From positions 1 to 41,461 of the forward strand of contig CAYWQL010000013.1 in assembly GCA_964460755.1 (NCBI GenBank): 41,461 nucleotides of DNA, in the 5' to 3' direction. This DNA is from JAYFNU01 sp964460755 (lineage in GTDB: Bacteria > Bacillota > Clostridia > Oscillospirales > Ruminococcaceae). The position numbers and the translations under genes are program-made. Each line of letters begins with the position of its first letter. The first letter of the stretch is position 1. The notes below the pieces were generated by a model. The model saw only the letters and a program-made list of their open reading frames with translations, was not told where the DNA came from and made no database searches. Positions 31,065 to 39,531 of this stretch are shown here, in pieces.

Positions 31065-32486
31065 TTATTTGCACTTCTTATTTTTTAGGTTTTGGACAAT
31101 TTCGCAGATAAGAGCTATTAAAGCTACATAAAACAGCGCGACGGTGTACACCGCGTATCGAGCATCGACATACAGAATTATTGTAGACGTTGAAATATTG
31201 CCCAATATTGTTATCAGCGTAAGCCCCATTAATCTGCTTGCCTTTGAGTTCTTGTCAATTTTCTTGGCAATAAAAATCAAGGCAACGGATAAAATATACA
31301 TAAGCGCGGACCATATAGCCGTAATTAAGTTTATCCTCATATCGAAATTACGCTGAAAAAAAGAATTGCTTCTAATCAGTCCTACCGCTCCGACCTTTGA
31401 CGTGAGAGAAAAGTACTTTTCACAGTTGTCTTTTAGTAACACCTTTATCATTCGCAAAGACACCTTGTCGCACGCCACAAGACCATTAACATCATCAAAC
31501 GACTTGACACCTACGGCATCTAACAGAATAGGTTGAACAATTATATGTGCGACAGAAACATGATTAGCTTCATAATGCATATACTTCTCAACAACACTCT
31601 CATTTTTTACAAATGAGAGTGTCGCATTATTTTTAACTGCGCCGTCAATCGACAGCTCAAAAACCTCTTTTGTCTCATCGTCGCCCTTAAACAGCTTTGA
31701 ATCCTCAACGTCGGAAACATATATCATTTTCCCCAAAGCGTTAACAGGCGCCAAAAACGGTGTTGAAACAAACTCTCCGTTGACCACCAGATGATAAAAC
31801 CTAACACCGATTCCCGATATTATTACGATAGATACACAAAGAACGACAGTCTTAATTACTTCCTTTTTTAATGTGTGCGTTTTAAGCATCACATAAAACA
31901 AGGCTATAAGCACGAGAACTATAAGATAAAGCATACGCCCCTGGGTCAATATACATAATAACGTAATCACGCCGACGGCAAACAGGGGTGAACGCGCAAA
32001 CGACAACGAAAAAGAGAGATTTTCTTCAACGACAACTTGAAGAAGAAAACGAATAAGTAGTAAAAACAAAGGAATTGTTAATCCCTCGGACAAAATCTGC
32101 GCAGTCAGCGCGGCGCCTGACAGACTCACAAACGCATAGCCTGCAAAGGAAACCAAAAGCCCGCCCATCATAATTGTCGCGATAAAAGCGTTTAATTTAA
32201 ACACCTTTTTAATGTACATAACAAGCGACCATATCGCGAACGCTACAAAAAGACTTTGAAGCACCTGAACAACGGGAATATACAGGGTATCGCCGAAAAC
32301 TGTTCTAAAAAGCAATAGGAACAACGGATAAAGCGGGTCTCTTATTACACTCATATTGATAAAGCCGCTTGAGTCATTCATAAAAGGAGATTTTGTAATT
32401 ACTGCAGACGCAAGCATAATCAATCCGCATATGGCAAGCGACAACCAGCAAAATATTTTGTTAAGCTTTGTTTTGTTGATTTCCAC
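31065..32486 (-). CDS. Polytopic membrane protein of the polysaccharide cluster
   Basis: I cannot name a family for this 473-residue protein. It has about eleven hydrophobic segments and one large extracytoplasmic region (about 255-365). The first loop contains NDSSGFINMSVIRDPLYPLFLLLFR, which recalls the acidic loop of GT-C glycosyltransferases and related membrane proteins. It is the last gene of the operon, 21 bases behind a GT4 glycosyltransferase. A role in transfer of a lipid-linked sugar or in polymer assembly is plausible; a Wzy-type polymerase is an alternative. Its composition is more AT-rich than the nearby housekeeping genes, common in exchangeable surface-glycan loci. Confidence 0.7.
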   Translation of the reverse strand: MEINKTKLNKIFCWLSLAICGLIMLASAVITKSPFMNDSSGFINMSVIRDPLYPLFLLLFRTVFGDTLYIPVVQVLQSLFVAFAIWSLVMYIKKVFKLNAFIATIMMGGLLVSFAGYAFVSLSGAALTAQILSEGLTIPLFLLLIRFLLQVVVEENLSFSLSFARSPLFAVGVITLLCILTQGRMLYLIVLVLIALFYVMLKTHTLKKEVIKTVVLCVSIVIISGIGVRFYHLVVNGEFVSTPFLAPVNALGKMIYVSDVEDSKLFKGDDETKEVFELSIDGAVKNNATLSFVKNESVVEKYMHYEANHVSVAHIIVQPILLDAVGVKSFDDVNGLVACDKVSLRMIKVLLKDNCEKYFSLTSKVGAVGLIRSNSFFQRNFDMRINLITAIWSALMYILSVALIFIAKKIDKNSKASRLMGLTLITILGNISTSTIILYVDARYAVYTVALFYVALIALICEIVQNLKNKKCK

Positions 32487-32507
32487 TTGGTTGTTATCCT
32501 CCGTTAA

Positions 32508-33644
32508 TTATTGCGTTTTATTCTTTAGAAACTCCAGTACCTTTTTCATCTGAATTTCCCACGACATATAATCGAGCGCATAATCCCTCATTTGTTTCGC
32601 GACCGTATCCTCTCGGCGGATAGTCTCATAAAACTCCACTATCTTTTTTATATCAACCGCCGTATCGTCCTCGGAAATCTTATAAAAGTAATTCGCTTCT
32701 TTGGGCAAAAGCATATCTTTCGCCGAAAAAACAAACGGGATACCGCGAGCCATATATTCGCGGTTTTTAAGCTCCGCCGAAAAAATGACATTCTTTCTAT
32801 GAATGGCGATTGATGAGAGCGCAACCGAGCACACCTTAAAAACCTCGTCAAGCTTCTCTCCCCAAAGCTCACCATAAAAAATAACGCTGTGCTCAACATC
32901 AAGCTCGCTTGTAAGCTTTTTCAGCTTTTCGGTTTCAGGTCCCTCGCCGACGATATGAAGGGTTACTCGCGTCTTACCGCCCTCTTTTATATATTGCGAA
33001 AGCCCGACGATAAATCTGTCAATTCCGTGCCAATATGCCGTTTTTGACACTGAAATCACATTTAGTATTCCATCGTCCTTTGGCATTTTATGAAGCGGAA
33101 GCAGCGACGCGTCTATGCCGTTGCTGATTTTAATCGTCGGCACGCCAAAAATTAAATCCGACATATCAAAGGTCGCTATTCCGTCGAGATATCGCTTCAT
33201 CCTGTTCCGAAAAAGTCTATCTATCGCAAGCCAAATCTTCGGCACAATGCCCGACGCCTTCTCATATTCCGCGTCATACGGAAAGGTAGGAATTTCTTCA
33301 ACTATGCGAACACCCCGCTGTTTCAGCTGTCTTAGCGAAGCTATATGCATCGGACTGCAAAGCGCTTTTCTAATATAGCAAAAGTCGAAATCAACTCCGC
33401 TTGCCGAAAGCGACCGCTGTATCGCGCGCTCGTACGCAACATATCCGCCCAATATTCCGTTGTTCTTCTTTGAAAACAAAAGCTTTTTTTTCGCTTTGCT
33501 GACAAGCCACGCGCCGTCTTTATCAAATGCGGTATACCACACCTCGTTGCCGAGGTTTTCGAACGCGGCTATTTCCCCATTTAGCTTTTTTTCCACTCCC
33601 GAGCTTTCATCAAATGAACGCTTGCCGACAAAGAGAATTTTCAT
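32508..33644 (-). CDS. Glycosyltransferase, GT4-like
   Basis: A 378-residue GT-B glycosyltransferase. Residues 1-12 (MKILFVGKRSFD) begin the N-terminal Rossmann half; the second half shows ISVSKTAYWHGIDRFI, LHIVGEGPE and VIFYGELWG, followed by SIAIHRKN, where the usual EGFG-type motif is changed. The start at 33644 is preceded by GAGG; the longer frame begins with TTG at 33656 and overlaps the upstream stop. It probably adds one sugar to the repeating unit on its lipid carrier at the inner membrane face. Donor and acceptor are unknown. Confidence 0.8.
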   Translation of the reverse strand: MKILFVGKRSFDESSGVEKKLNGEIAAFENLGNEVWYTAFDKDGAWLVSKAKKKLLFSKKNNGILGGYVAYERAIQRSLSASGVDFDFCYIRKALCSPMHIASLRQLKQRGVRIVEEIPTFPYDAEYEKASGIVPKIWLAIDRLFRNRMKRYLDGIATFDMSDLIFGVPTIKISNGIDASLLPLHKMPKDDGILNVISVSKTAYWHGIDRFIVGLSQYIKEGGKTRVTLHIVGEGPETEKLKKLTSELDVEHSVIFYGELWGEKLDEVFKVCSVALSSIAIHRKNVIFSAELKNREYMARGIPFVFSAKDMLLPKEANYFYKISEDDTAVDIKKIVEFYETIRREDTVAKQMRDYALDYMSWEIQMKKVLEFLKNKTQ

Positions 33645-33652
33645 ATCGTTCC

Positions 33653-34747
33653 TCAAACACTTTTTTCAATATAAAAGTTTTGCAGCCTTTTCGTGCTTTC
33701 AACTATATCATAGCCTGCCTTGACCGCGTCAAGCGCCCCGATGGTTCTGTCGCCCGCTTCGCTTTTTAACAAAGACTCCGCCCACAGCGTCGGCGATTTA
33801 TCAAGAGAAAAGAAAACCGTTTTATCGCATATTTGAACCTCGCTTGTGATATTGTCGGAAAAGAAGCAGGGAACGCCCGACGTCTGAGCTTCTATGCAGG
33901 ACACAGGAAGCCCTTCGAATATGCTTGGATAAAGAAATGCGTCCATCGCGCACAAAAGCCTGTCTGTGTCGCGTCTTACGCCAAGGAATTTGACCTTTTC
34001 GCCTATTCCGTACTCCTCGGCCTTCTTTTTCGTACCCGCCATAAGCTCGCCCTCTCCCGCAAGAAGAAGAATCGAGGCGGGCTTGCTTTTTACTATCTCG
34101 TTGAATATATCTACAATAAAGGTATGGTTCTTTGCCTGTGAAAAGCGTCCGATATGCCCGATAACAAGCTCGTCTTTTATTTCAAGCTCTCTGCGAGCCT
34201 CGGCGCGCTTTTTTTCGTCAAAAGCAAACCTCTTGATATCTATTCCGTTTTTAATAACCTCAAACGGTTTTTTCCCAAAAAGGAAGTCCCCCGCCTTTTC
34301 ACTGCACGCGAACCTGTCGGTAAGGTTATATTTAAAGGTCGTCGACAAAATCCCGTCGGCATATCCCGTTAAATTCGACTCGTGAAAGGCATTATGGCTG
34401 TGTCCCGCCCTGGTCGCGACACCGTGCTTTTTCGCGTAGTGATTGTAGAACATTCCAAAGCCGCTGTAATGTCCGTGAACAACCTTGTATTCGGTATGCT
34501 CTTTAAAAAAGTCGTCAAGATTTTTAAAATACTTTGGAAAATTGTTATCCTGTCTTACCGTTAGCTTGTATGTTTTCCCGCCGAGCTTTTCTATTTCTTT
34601 GTCGAAAAAGCAATCCATATCATAATGGTACAGAAAATCAAACTGAACCTTTTGTCTGTCGATATTTCGATACACATTCATTATGAAATTTTCCATTCCG
34701 CCGCAGTTCATTGCGGGAACGATTTGCAACACTCGAATAGGATTCAT
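33653..34747 (-). CDS. Glycosyltransferase family 1/GT4, EpsF-like
   Basis: A 364-residue GT-B enzyme. The N-terminal half starts VLQIVPAMNCGGMENFIMNVYR, a typical nucleotide-sugar transferase beginning; AGHSHNAFHESN follows near 118. The donor-binding half has IGHIGRFSQAKNH (about 213-225), LLLAGEGEL and SIFEGLPVSCIEAQTSGVPC with the conserved ExGxP-like acidic residues. This arrangement is close to exopolysaccharide transferases such as EpsF. GGGAG precedes the ATG and the gene begins one base after the preceding stop. Donor sugar unknown. Confidence 0.88.
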   Translation of the reverse strand: MNPIRVLQIVPAMNCGGMENFIMNVYRNIDRQKVQFDFLYHYDMDCFFDKEIEKLGGKTYKLTVRQDNNFPKYFKNLDDFFKEHTEYKVVHGHYSGFGMFYNHYAKKHGVATRAGHSHNAFHESNLTGYADGILSTTFKYNLTDRFACSEKAGDFLFGKKPFEVIKNGIDIKRFAFDEKKRAEARRELEIKDELVIGHIGRFSQAKNHTFIVDIFNEIVKSKPASILLLAGEGELMAGTKKKAEEYGIGEKVKFLGVRRDTDRLLCAMDAFLYPSIFEGLPVSCIEAQTSGVPCFFSDNITSEVQICDKTVFFSLDKSPTLWAESLLKSEAGDRTIGALDAVKAGYDIVESTKRLQNFYIEKSV

Positions 34748-34748
34748 T

Positions 34749-35321
34749 TTATTCTCCCGCCGTAATTAAAAGTCCCTTGGAGCCCTTATGCGAAATAACC
34801 TTCGCGGGCACTCCGGCCACAGTTATATCGTTTTCCCTAAAGCTCTTGTTGACCACGGCGTTCGCGCCAATCGCAACATTATTACCGACAACTATATCTC
34901 CGAAAAGCTTGGCGCCCGGTCCTATGTAGCAGTTATCCCCTATCGTGGGTGCAAGGTCGCCAAACCCCGCTTTAGTTCCGATATTCACTCCGACATGAAT
35001 ACGACAGTTTCTGCCGATTCTTGCCGACGGATTAATTATTATCGGACCAACATGAGCAAGCGACAGCCCCGCGTCAGCCACGTTTATGGGTATTACCCAG
35101 CCGAACTTATGCTGAAGCTTAATAAGGCGAAAGGTTAAAAACACACCTTGTATTTTTCCTAAAACCCCGCGCTTGCAATTAGCGACATACTCGGCCTTGC
35201 GAAGGGTTTTTAAATAGCGATACTGCGGATTAATAAGCAGCGTCGCAAGCCCGTTCTTTATTCCGTTCGTCGTCTTGTCGCACTCGAAATAATATTTGTA
35301 GTCGCTCTTTGAATTAATCAT
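34749..35321 (-). CDS. Serine O-acetyltransferase-like hexapeptide protein
   Basis: A 190-residue left-handed beta-helix acetyltransferase of the CysE-like group. Residues 75-170 contain hexapeptide repeats (IIINPSARIGRNCRIHVGVNIGT, then APTIGDNCYIGPGAKLFG) and end in VAGVPAKVI. The catalytic His is in LSLAHVGP. Within polysaccharide loci, such short CysE relatives often acetylate a sugar and not serine. The N-terminal part (1-60) is shorter than the helical domain of true CysE, supporting this view. AAAAGG precedes the ATG. No cysteine synthase gene is near. Confidence 0.82.
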   Translation of the reverse strand: MINSKSDYKYYFECDKTTNGIKNGLATLLINPQYRYLKTLRKAEYVANCKRGVLGKIQGVFLTFRLIKLQHKFGWVIPINVADAGLSLAHVGPIIINPSARIGRNCRIHVGVNIGTKAGFGDLAPTIGDNCYIGPGAKLFGDIVVGNNVAIGANAVVNKSFRENDITVAGVPAKVISHKGSKGLLITAGE

Positions 35322-35354
35322 TTTACCTTTTCCAATCCCAAATCAATCGCTTTT

Positions 35355-36482
35355 TTATTTAAAAAATGAGTTCACGGTGTCAACCACAAAGTGAATTTCT
35401 TCTTTCGTGATATAGGGATGCATCGGAAGCGACAACACCGTTTCGCATAGTCGTTCCGTCACAGGGCAATCCGCCAACGCGCTCGGCGTATTGCCGAACG
35501 CCGTTTGCTTATGCATCGGCTTCGGATAATAAACCATCGTCGGTATGCCCTTATCTTTAAGCGAAGCCTGAAGCGCATCGCGCTGCTCGCCGCTTTTTAG
35601 TCTAATGGTGTACTGCGCCCAGCTTGAATAAAAGCCTTCGGCTATCTTCGGGACTTCAACCGACCCGCCCAGCGCGCTTGTATAAGCCTTTGCAGCCTTG
35701 TTTATGTCATCCAATTCATACTTTATCAAGGCGTCAAGCTTCACTTTTAATATTGCCGCTTGAAGTGTGTCAAGACGGGAATTAATGCCTATGCGAACGT
35801 TATCGTATTTAAAGCTTCCCTTTCCATGCACCGCGAGTGAGCGAATAAGGCTCGCCGTTTCGTCGTCATTTGTAAAGACCGCGCCGCCGTCACCGTAACA
35901 GCCGAGTGGCTTCGCGGGAAAAAAGCTTGTCGTTGCGGCGTCGCCGAAGCTACACGCGCGCCGTTCGTTTATCGCGCCGCCAAAGCCCTGCGCACCGTCC
36001 TCAAGAAGCTTCAAGTCGAACTTGCTTGCTACATTTTCGATTTTCGGATAATTCGCAGGAAGACCAAACAAATCAACGGCGATAACCGCCTTAGGGGTAA
36101 GCTCGCCTTTTTTTATTACTTCTTCAATCGCTCTTTCAAGCGATAACGCGTCCATATTAAAGGTGTTTTCGTCGACGTCGACAAAAATCGGCGTAGCGCC
36201 CTCGAACGCCACAGTCTCGCCGCTTGCAAAAAAGGTAAAATCAGGCACGAAAACCGCATCGCCTTTTTTGATATCCCACGCCATAAGCACAAGGCTCAGC
36301 GCATCGGTTCCGTTCGCACAGCAAACACAATGCTTCACGCCGACAAAGGACGCGAGCCGTTGCTCAAGCTCGTTTACCTGCCTGCCGGAAATAAAGTTAG
36401 CGTTTGCGCACACCTCTTGAACGGCGGCGTCGATTTCGCTTTTCAGCTTAATATATTGCTTCTTTAAATCGCGAAATTCCAT
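35355..36482 (-). CDS. DegT/DnrJ/EryC1-family sugar aminotransferase, WbpE-like
   Basis: A 375-residue PLP enzyme. The Schiff-base lysine is Lys191 in SFFPAKPLGCYGDGGA; Asp162 and Gln165 (EDGAQGFG) bind the cofactor ring; NGTDAL (58-63) binds its phosphate. Sequence and genetic context match WbpE, which puts the amino group at C3 of UDP-2-acetamido-3-keto-glucuronate using glutamate. The dehydrogenases that would make that substrate and the acetyltransferase that would use the product are in the same operon. AAGGA lies 8 bases before the ATG. Assignment as WbpE is inferred from the set, not from distinguishing residues. Confidence 0.87.
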   Translation of the reverse strand: MEFRDLKKQYIKLKSEIDAAVQEVCANANFISGRQVNELEQRLASFVGVKHCVCCANGTDALSLVLMAWDIKKGDAVFVPDFTFFASGETVAFEGATPIFVDVDENTFNMDALSLERAIEEVIKKGELTPKAVIAVDLFGLPANYPKIENVASKFDLKLLEDGAQGFGGAINERRACSFGDAATTSFFPAKPLGCYGDGGAVFTNDDETASLIRSLAVHGKGSFKYDNVRIGINSRLDTLQAAILKVKLDALIKYELDDINKAAKAYTSALGGSVEVPKIAEGFYSSWAQYTIRLKSGEQRDALQASLKDKGIPTMVYYPKPMHKQTAFGNTPSALADCPVTERLCETVLSLPMHPYITKEEIHFVVDTVNSFFK

Positions 36483-36487
36483 ACGAG

Positions 36488-37063
36488 CTATCCTTTTCTT
36501 TCGACGAGTCCATTCTCCGTCTTATCATATTTTCTTCCGCAAAAGCCGCATTCAACCCTCTCGTCGTCACCCAAAACCGTTCCGCACTCGCATACCCAGC
36601 CCGCAAGCTTTGCGGGAACGCCAAGTACAAGCGCATGGTCGGGCACGTCGCGGCTTACCACCGCACCCGCTCCGACAAGAGCCCATCGACCAATCGTCGT
36701 TCCGCATACTATCGTCGCGTTCGCTCCGATTGAAGCCCCCTCTTTAACAAGGGTTTTAATATAATTCTGTTTTCCCTTCGGATATTTAGCGCGAGGAGTA
36801 AGGTCGTTTGTAAAAACCATCGACGGGCCGCAAAAAACGTTATTCTCTATCGTCACGCCCTCGTATACGGCAACATTGTTTTGAATCTTTACTCCGTCTC
36901 CTATTTCGACGTTGTTCGAAATATTGACATTTTGCCCCAAAGTACAGTTTTCGCCTATGTGCGCACCGCTTTGAATATGGCAAAAATGCCATACTTTAGT
37001 GCCGCTTCCGATTGAAACGTTGTCGTCAACATAACTGCTTTCATGAACAAAATAATCAGACAT
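36488..37063 (-). CDS. Sugar N-acetyltransferase, WbpD-like, with C-terminal cysteine knuckle
   Basis: A 191-residue left-handed beta-helix acyltransferase. Hexapeptide repeats run from about residue 12 to 150 (VSIGSGTKVWHFCHI, VNISNNVEIGDGVKI, VCGTTIGRWALVGAGAVV). The start FVHESSYVDDNVSIG and KVWHF are typical of WbpD, which acetylates the C3 amino group of UDP-GlcNAc3NA. The C terminus has four cysteines (158, 160, 172, 175; CECG and CGFCG) that look like a zinc-binding knuckle, seen in many WbpD relatives. It overlaps wbpB-like by 8 bases; GGAG precedes the ATG. Confidence 0.87.
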   Translation of the reverse strand: MSDYFVHESSYVDDNVSIGSGTKVWHFCHIQSGAHIGENCTLGQNVNISNNVEIGDGVKIQNNVAVYEGVTIENNVFCGPSMVFTNDLTPRAKYPKGKQNYIKTLVKEGASIGANATIVCGTTIGRWALVGAGAVVSRDVPDHALVLGVPAKLAGWVCECGTVLGDDERVECGFCGRKYDKTENGLVERKG

Positions 37064-38135
37064 TAAACTCTCCTATCATATCGGTGCTTGCAAAGCCTTC
37101 AAGCGGAAGTTTAACAGGAAGCCCCGTCTTTTGGCTTTTGTATATCGCAAGAACGATTTCAAGGGCGTTTCTGCCCGCGACAGCGTCGACGTAAGGCTTT
37201 CTTTTGTTTTTTATCGCGTCAATTACGTCGCAATAAAGGCTAGTGTGCCCGTTTCCGTATACGTTGCTCGTCGCTTCCTCTATGCCCTTGTTCTTTATGT
37301 CCTCTTCGGTTTCGTCGCAAAAATCCCACACGTCAATATTATTCGTGCTTGTGCCGCCGATTTTGACCGTTCCCCTTTCACCGAATACATAAAGGGTTTC
37401 CTCAAGATTTTTCGGGTACACATTGACTGTGCCCTCAACCGTCGCGACCGCCCCGTTTTTAAACTTTATTACCGCCATTCCGACGTCCTCGGCTTCGAGA
37501 TAATCGTGGGTCTGCTGTCTCGTCGCCCCATATACCTCAATCGCCTCGTCGCCCATCATCCAGCGAAGCAAATCAATGCCGTGTATACACTGGTTCATAA
37601 GACATCCGCCGTCCTGCGCCCACGTTCCGCGCCACGGGGCTTGGGTGTAGTAGTCGCGGTTTCTGTTCCAGCGAACGTTAATGCTTCCGTGCGAGAGCTT
37701 ACCGAAGCGACCGCCCTCAAGCGCGCCGCGAAGCTTCTGAACGGCGACGTTAAAGCGGTTCTGATGACAAACCGACACGACGACGCCCTTCTTTTCACTT
37801 TCTTCAATAATCCTGTTTGCGTCCTGTATGCTCATCGCCATAGGCTTTTCAATAATGACGTTTACGCCCTTATCAATGCAGTAAAGAGCGATTTCGGCGT
37901 GTATACCGCTTTCGGTCGCTATCGCGACAAGCTCGGGCTTCACGTCGTCGAGCATAAGCTTGTAGTCGGTATATCTCTTTATGCTTTCGTCCCGCTCCAA
38001 TCCGTGCTTTGCGAGAAGTGTCTCCATTTTCGAAGGCTCAACGTCGCATACGGAAAGTATATTAAGCTTGTTGTTTAAAGCCGCTTTTATGTGATTCGTG
38101 GCTATTCTGCCGCAACCGATAAGCGCGTAGTTCAT
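37056..38135 (-). CDS. Gfo/Idh/MocA sugar dehydrogenase, WbpB-like
   Basis: A 359-residue NAD-dependent oxidoreductase. The Rossmann motif GCGRIATNHI is at 7-16, the signature EKPMA at 96-100, and the substrate-site region WRGTWAQDGGCLMNQCIHGIDLLRWMMG follows near 168. Together with VEGTVNVYPKNLEETL this fits WbpB/WlbA, which oxidises C3 of UDP-GlcNAcA and feeds the aminotransferase. In Pseudomonas WbpB and WbpE recycle their cofactor through 2-oxoglutarate. AGGA precedes the ATG at 9 bases; the gene lies 15 bases behind the wbpA-like gene. Confidence 0.87.
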   Translation of the reverse strand: MNYALIGCGRIATNHIKAALNNKLNILSVCDVEPSKMETLLAKHGLERDESIKRYTDYKLMLDDVKPELVAIATESGIHAEIALYCIDKGVNVIIEKPMAMSIQDANRIIEESEKKGVVVSVCHQNRFNVAVQKLRGALEGGRFGKLSHGSINVRWNRNRDYYTQAPWRGTWAQDGGCLMNQCIHGIDLLRWMMGDEAIEVYGATRQQTHDYLEAEDVGMAVIKFKNGAVATVEGTVNVYPKNLEETLYVFGERGTVKIGGTSTNNIDVWDFCDETEEDIKNKGIEEATSNVYGNGHTSLYCDVIDAIKNKRKPYVDAVAGRNALEIVLAIYKSQKTGLPVKLPLEGFASTDMIGEFNV

Positions 38136-38150
38136 ATGCTTTTTCCTGCT

Positions 38151-39470
38151 TTACAATACTTCAATTTTTGTTCTGTCTTTAACGTTCTTCATCGCGTTTT
38201 TCGTGTCGAATACAAAGGCGGCATTTTTCGCCACGAAATCATAATCAACACTTGTATGGGCGCAGGTAACTATAACAAGGTCTGCACCCTTTACAGCCTT
38301 TTCGTCCAGCTCCGGGATACTTTTTTTAACGCAGCCCTTATATTTATACTGTGCCACCCACGAGTCATAATAGGACACCGCTGCGCCAGTCTTTTCAAGC
38401 TCCTCTATAACGCGCAGTGCCGGACTCTCGCGGTAATCGTCAATATCCTGTTTATACGACACGCCAAGCACAAGTATCTTCGAGCCGTTAAGCGCCTTTT
38501 TAAAACGATTTAATATTTTCGACGCCCTTTCGACGCAATACTCGGGCATTTTATCGTTTATCATCATTGAGCTTTCTATCATACTTGTATGGAAGCCGTA
38601 TTCGCGAGCCTTCCAGCTGAGATAATACGGGTCAAGCGGAATACAATGTCCTCCCAAGCCAGGGCCGGGATAGAACGCCTGAAATCCGTATGGCTTGGTC
38701 TTGGCCGCTTCAATGACTTCCCAAATATCTATGTTCATCTTGTTGCACAGCATGGCAAGCTCGTTCACAAGCCCTATATTTACATTTCTATATGTATTTT
38801 CAAGAATTTTTTCCATTTCCGCTACCGCAGGCGAAGAAGCGACGAAAACGTCGCTTTCAAGCACGGCGCGATACATAGCCGAAATAACCTCCGCGGCGTC
38901 CTCGCCGATAGCGCCGACAACCTTCGGGGTGTTCTTTGTTTTGTATATAAGATTACCCGGGTCAACCCGCTCCGGCGAAAAGCCGAGATAGAAGTCCTCG
39001 CCGCATTTAAGCCCCGAGCCTTCTTCAAGAATGGGCTTGACAAGCTCCTCGGTGGTGCCTGGATAGGTTGTACTCTCGAGAACAACCGCCGTTCCGCTTT
39101 TAAGATATTTTGATATGCTCTCAACCGACGATTTCACATATGAAATATCAGGCTGCTGATGAGCGTCTAGCGGCGTCGGAACACATATGGCGATAAAGTC
39201 GACATCCTTAATGAAGGAAAAATCGGTCGTCGCCTTCAGTTTTCCGCTTAAGACGATTTTTGCAAGGTCGCTGTCGACAACGTCGCCAATATAATTATGC
39301 CCCTCATTGACAAGTTGAACCTTCTCTGCTTGCACGTCAAATCCGGTCGTATCAAAACCGGCTTTCGCCTTTTCGACCGCGAGCGGCAAGCCGACATAGC
39401 CAAGACCGACAACGCCAATCTTCATTGATTTTTCTTCAATTTTTTTTAATAAAAGCTGCTTAATCTGCAT
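38151..39470 (-). CDS. UDP-N-acetylglucosamine 6-dehydrogenase, WbpA-like
   Basis: A 439-residue UDP-glucose/GDP-mannose dehydrogenase family enzyme. The NAD motif GVVGLGYVGLPLA is at 19-31, CVPTPLD at 96-102, ESTTYPGTTEE at 132-142, and catalytic Cys276 in GPGLGGHCIPLDPYYL. The N-terminal extension (QIKQLLLKKIEEKS) and length match WbpA, which oxidises UDP-GlcNAc to UDP-GlcNAcA in two steps. Genes with the next three steps follow. GGAG lies 9 bases before the ATG. Other uronate dehydrogenases are the alternative, but the context strongly favours an acetamido sugar. Confidence 0.88.
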   Translation of the reverse strand: MQIKQLLLKKIEEKSMKIGVVGLGYVGLPLAVEKAKAGFDTTGFDVQAEKVQLVNEGHNYIGDVVDSDLAKIVLSGKLKATTDFSFIKDVDFIAICVPTPLDAHQQPDISYVKSSVESISKYLKSGTAVVLESTTYPGTTEELVKPILEEGSGLKCGEDFYLGFSPERVDPGNLIYKTKNTPKVVGAIGEDAAEVISAMYRAVLESDVFVASSPAVAEMEKILENTYRNVNIGLVNELAMLCNKMNIDIWEVIEAAKTKPYGFQAFYPGPGLGGHCIPLDPYYLSWKAREYGFHTSMIESSMMINDKMPEYCVERASKILNRFKKALNGSKILVLGVSYKQDIDDYRESPALRVIEELEKTGAAVSYYDSWVAQYKYKGCVKKSIPELDEKAVKGADLVIVTCAHTSVDYDFVAKNAAFVFDTKNAMKNVKDRTKIEVL

Positions 39471-39531
39471 ATCAACTTACTCCATATTACGGTAATTGTT
39501 TAGGCGATATAACGATGCTGCACTACGCAAT

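Noticed and set aside
37131..38078. Plus-strand open frame of 315 codons opposite the wbpB-like gene
   Set aside because: It is a mirror of a conserved dehydrogenase gene; the translated product has no familiar motif.
39471..39531. Internal promoter between the amidotransferase and wbpA-like genes
   Set aside because: A TTGCGT and a TATATC are present but only 13 bases apart; no acceptable pair was found.
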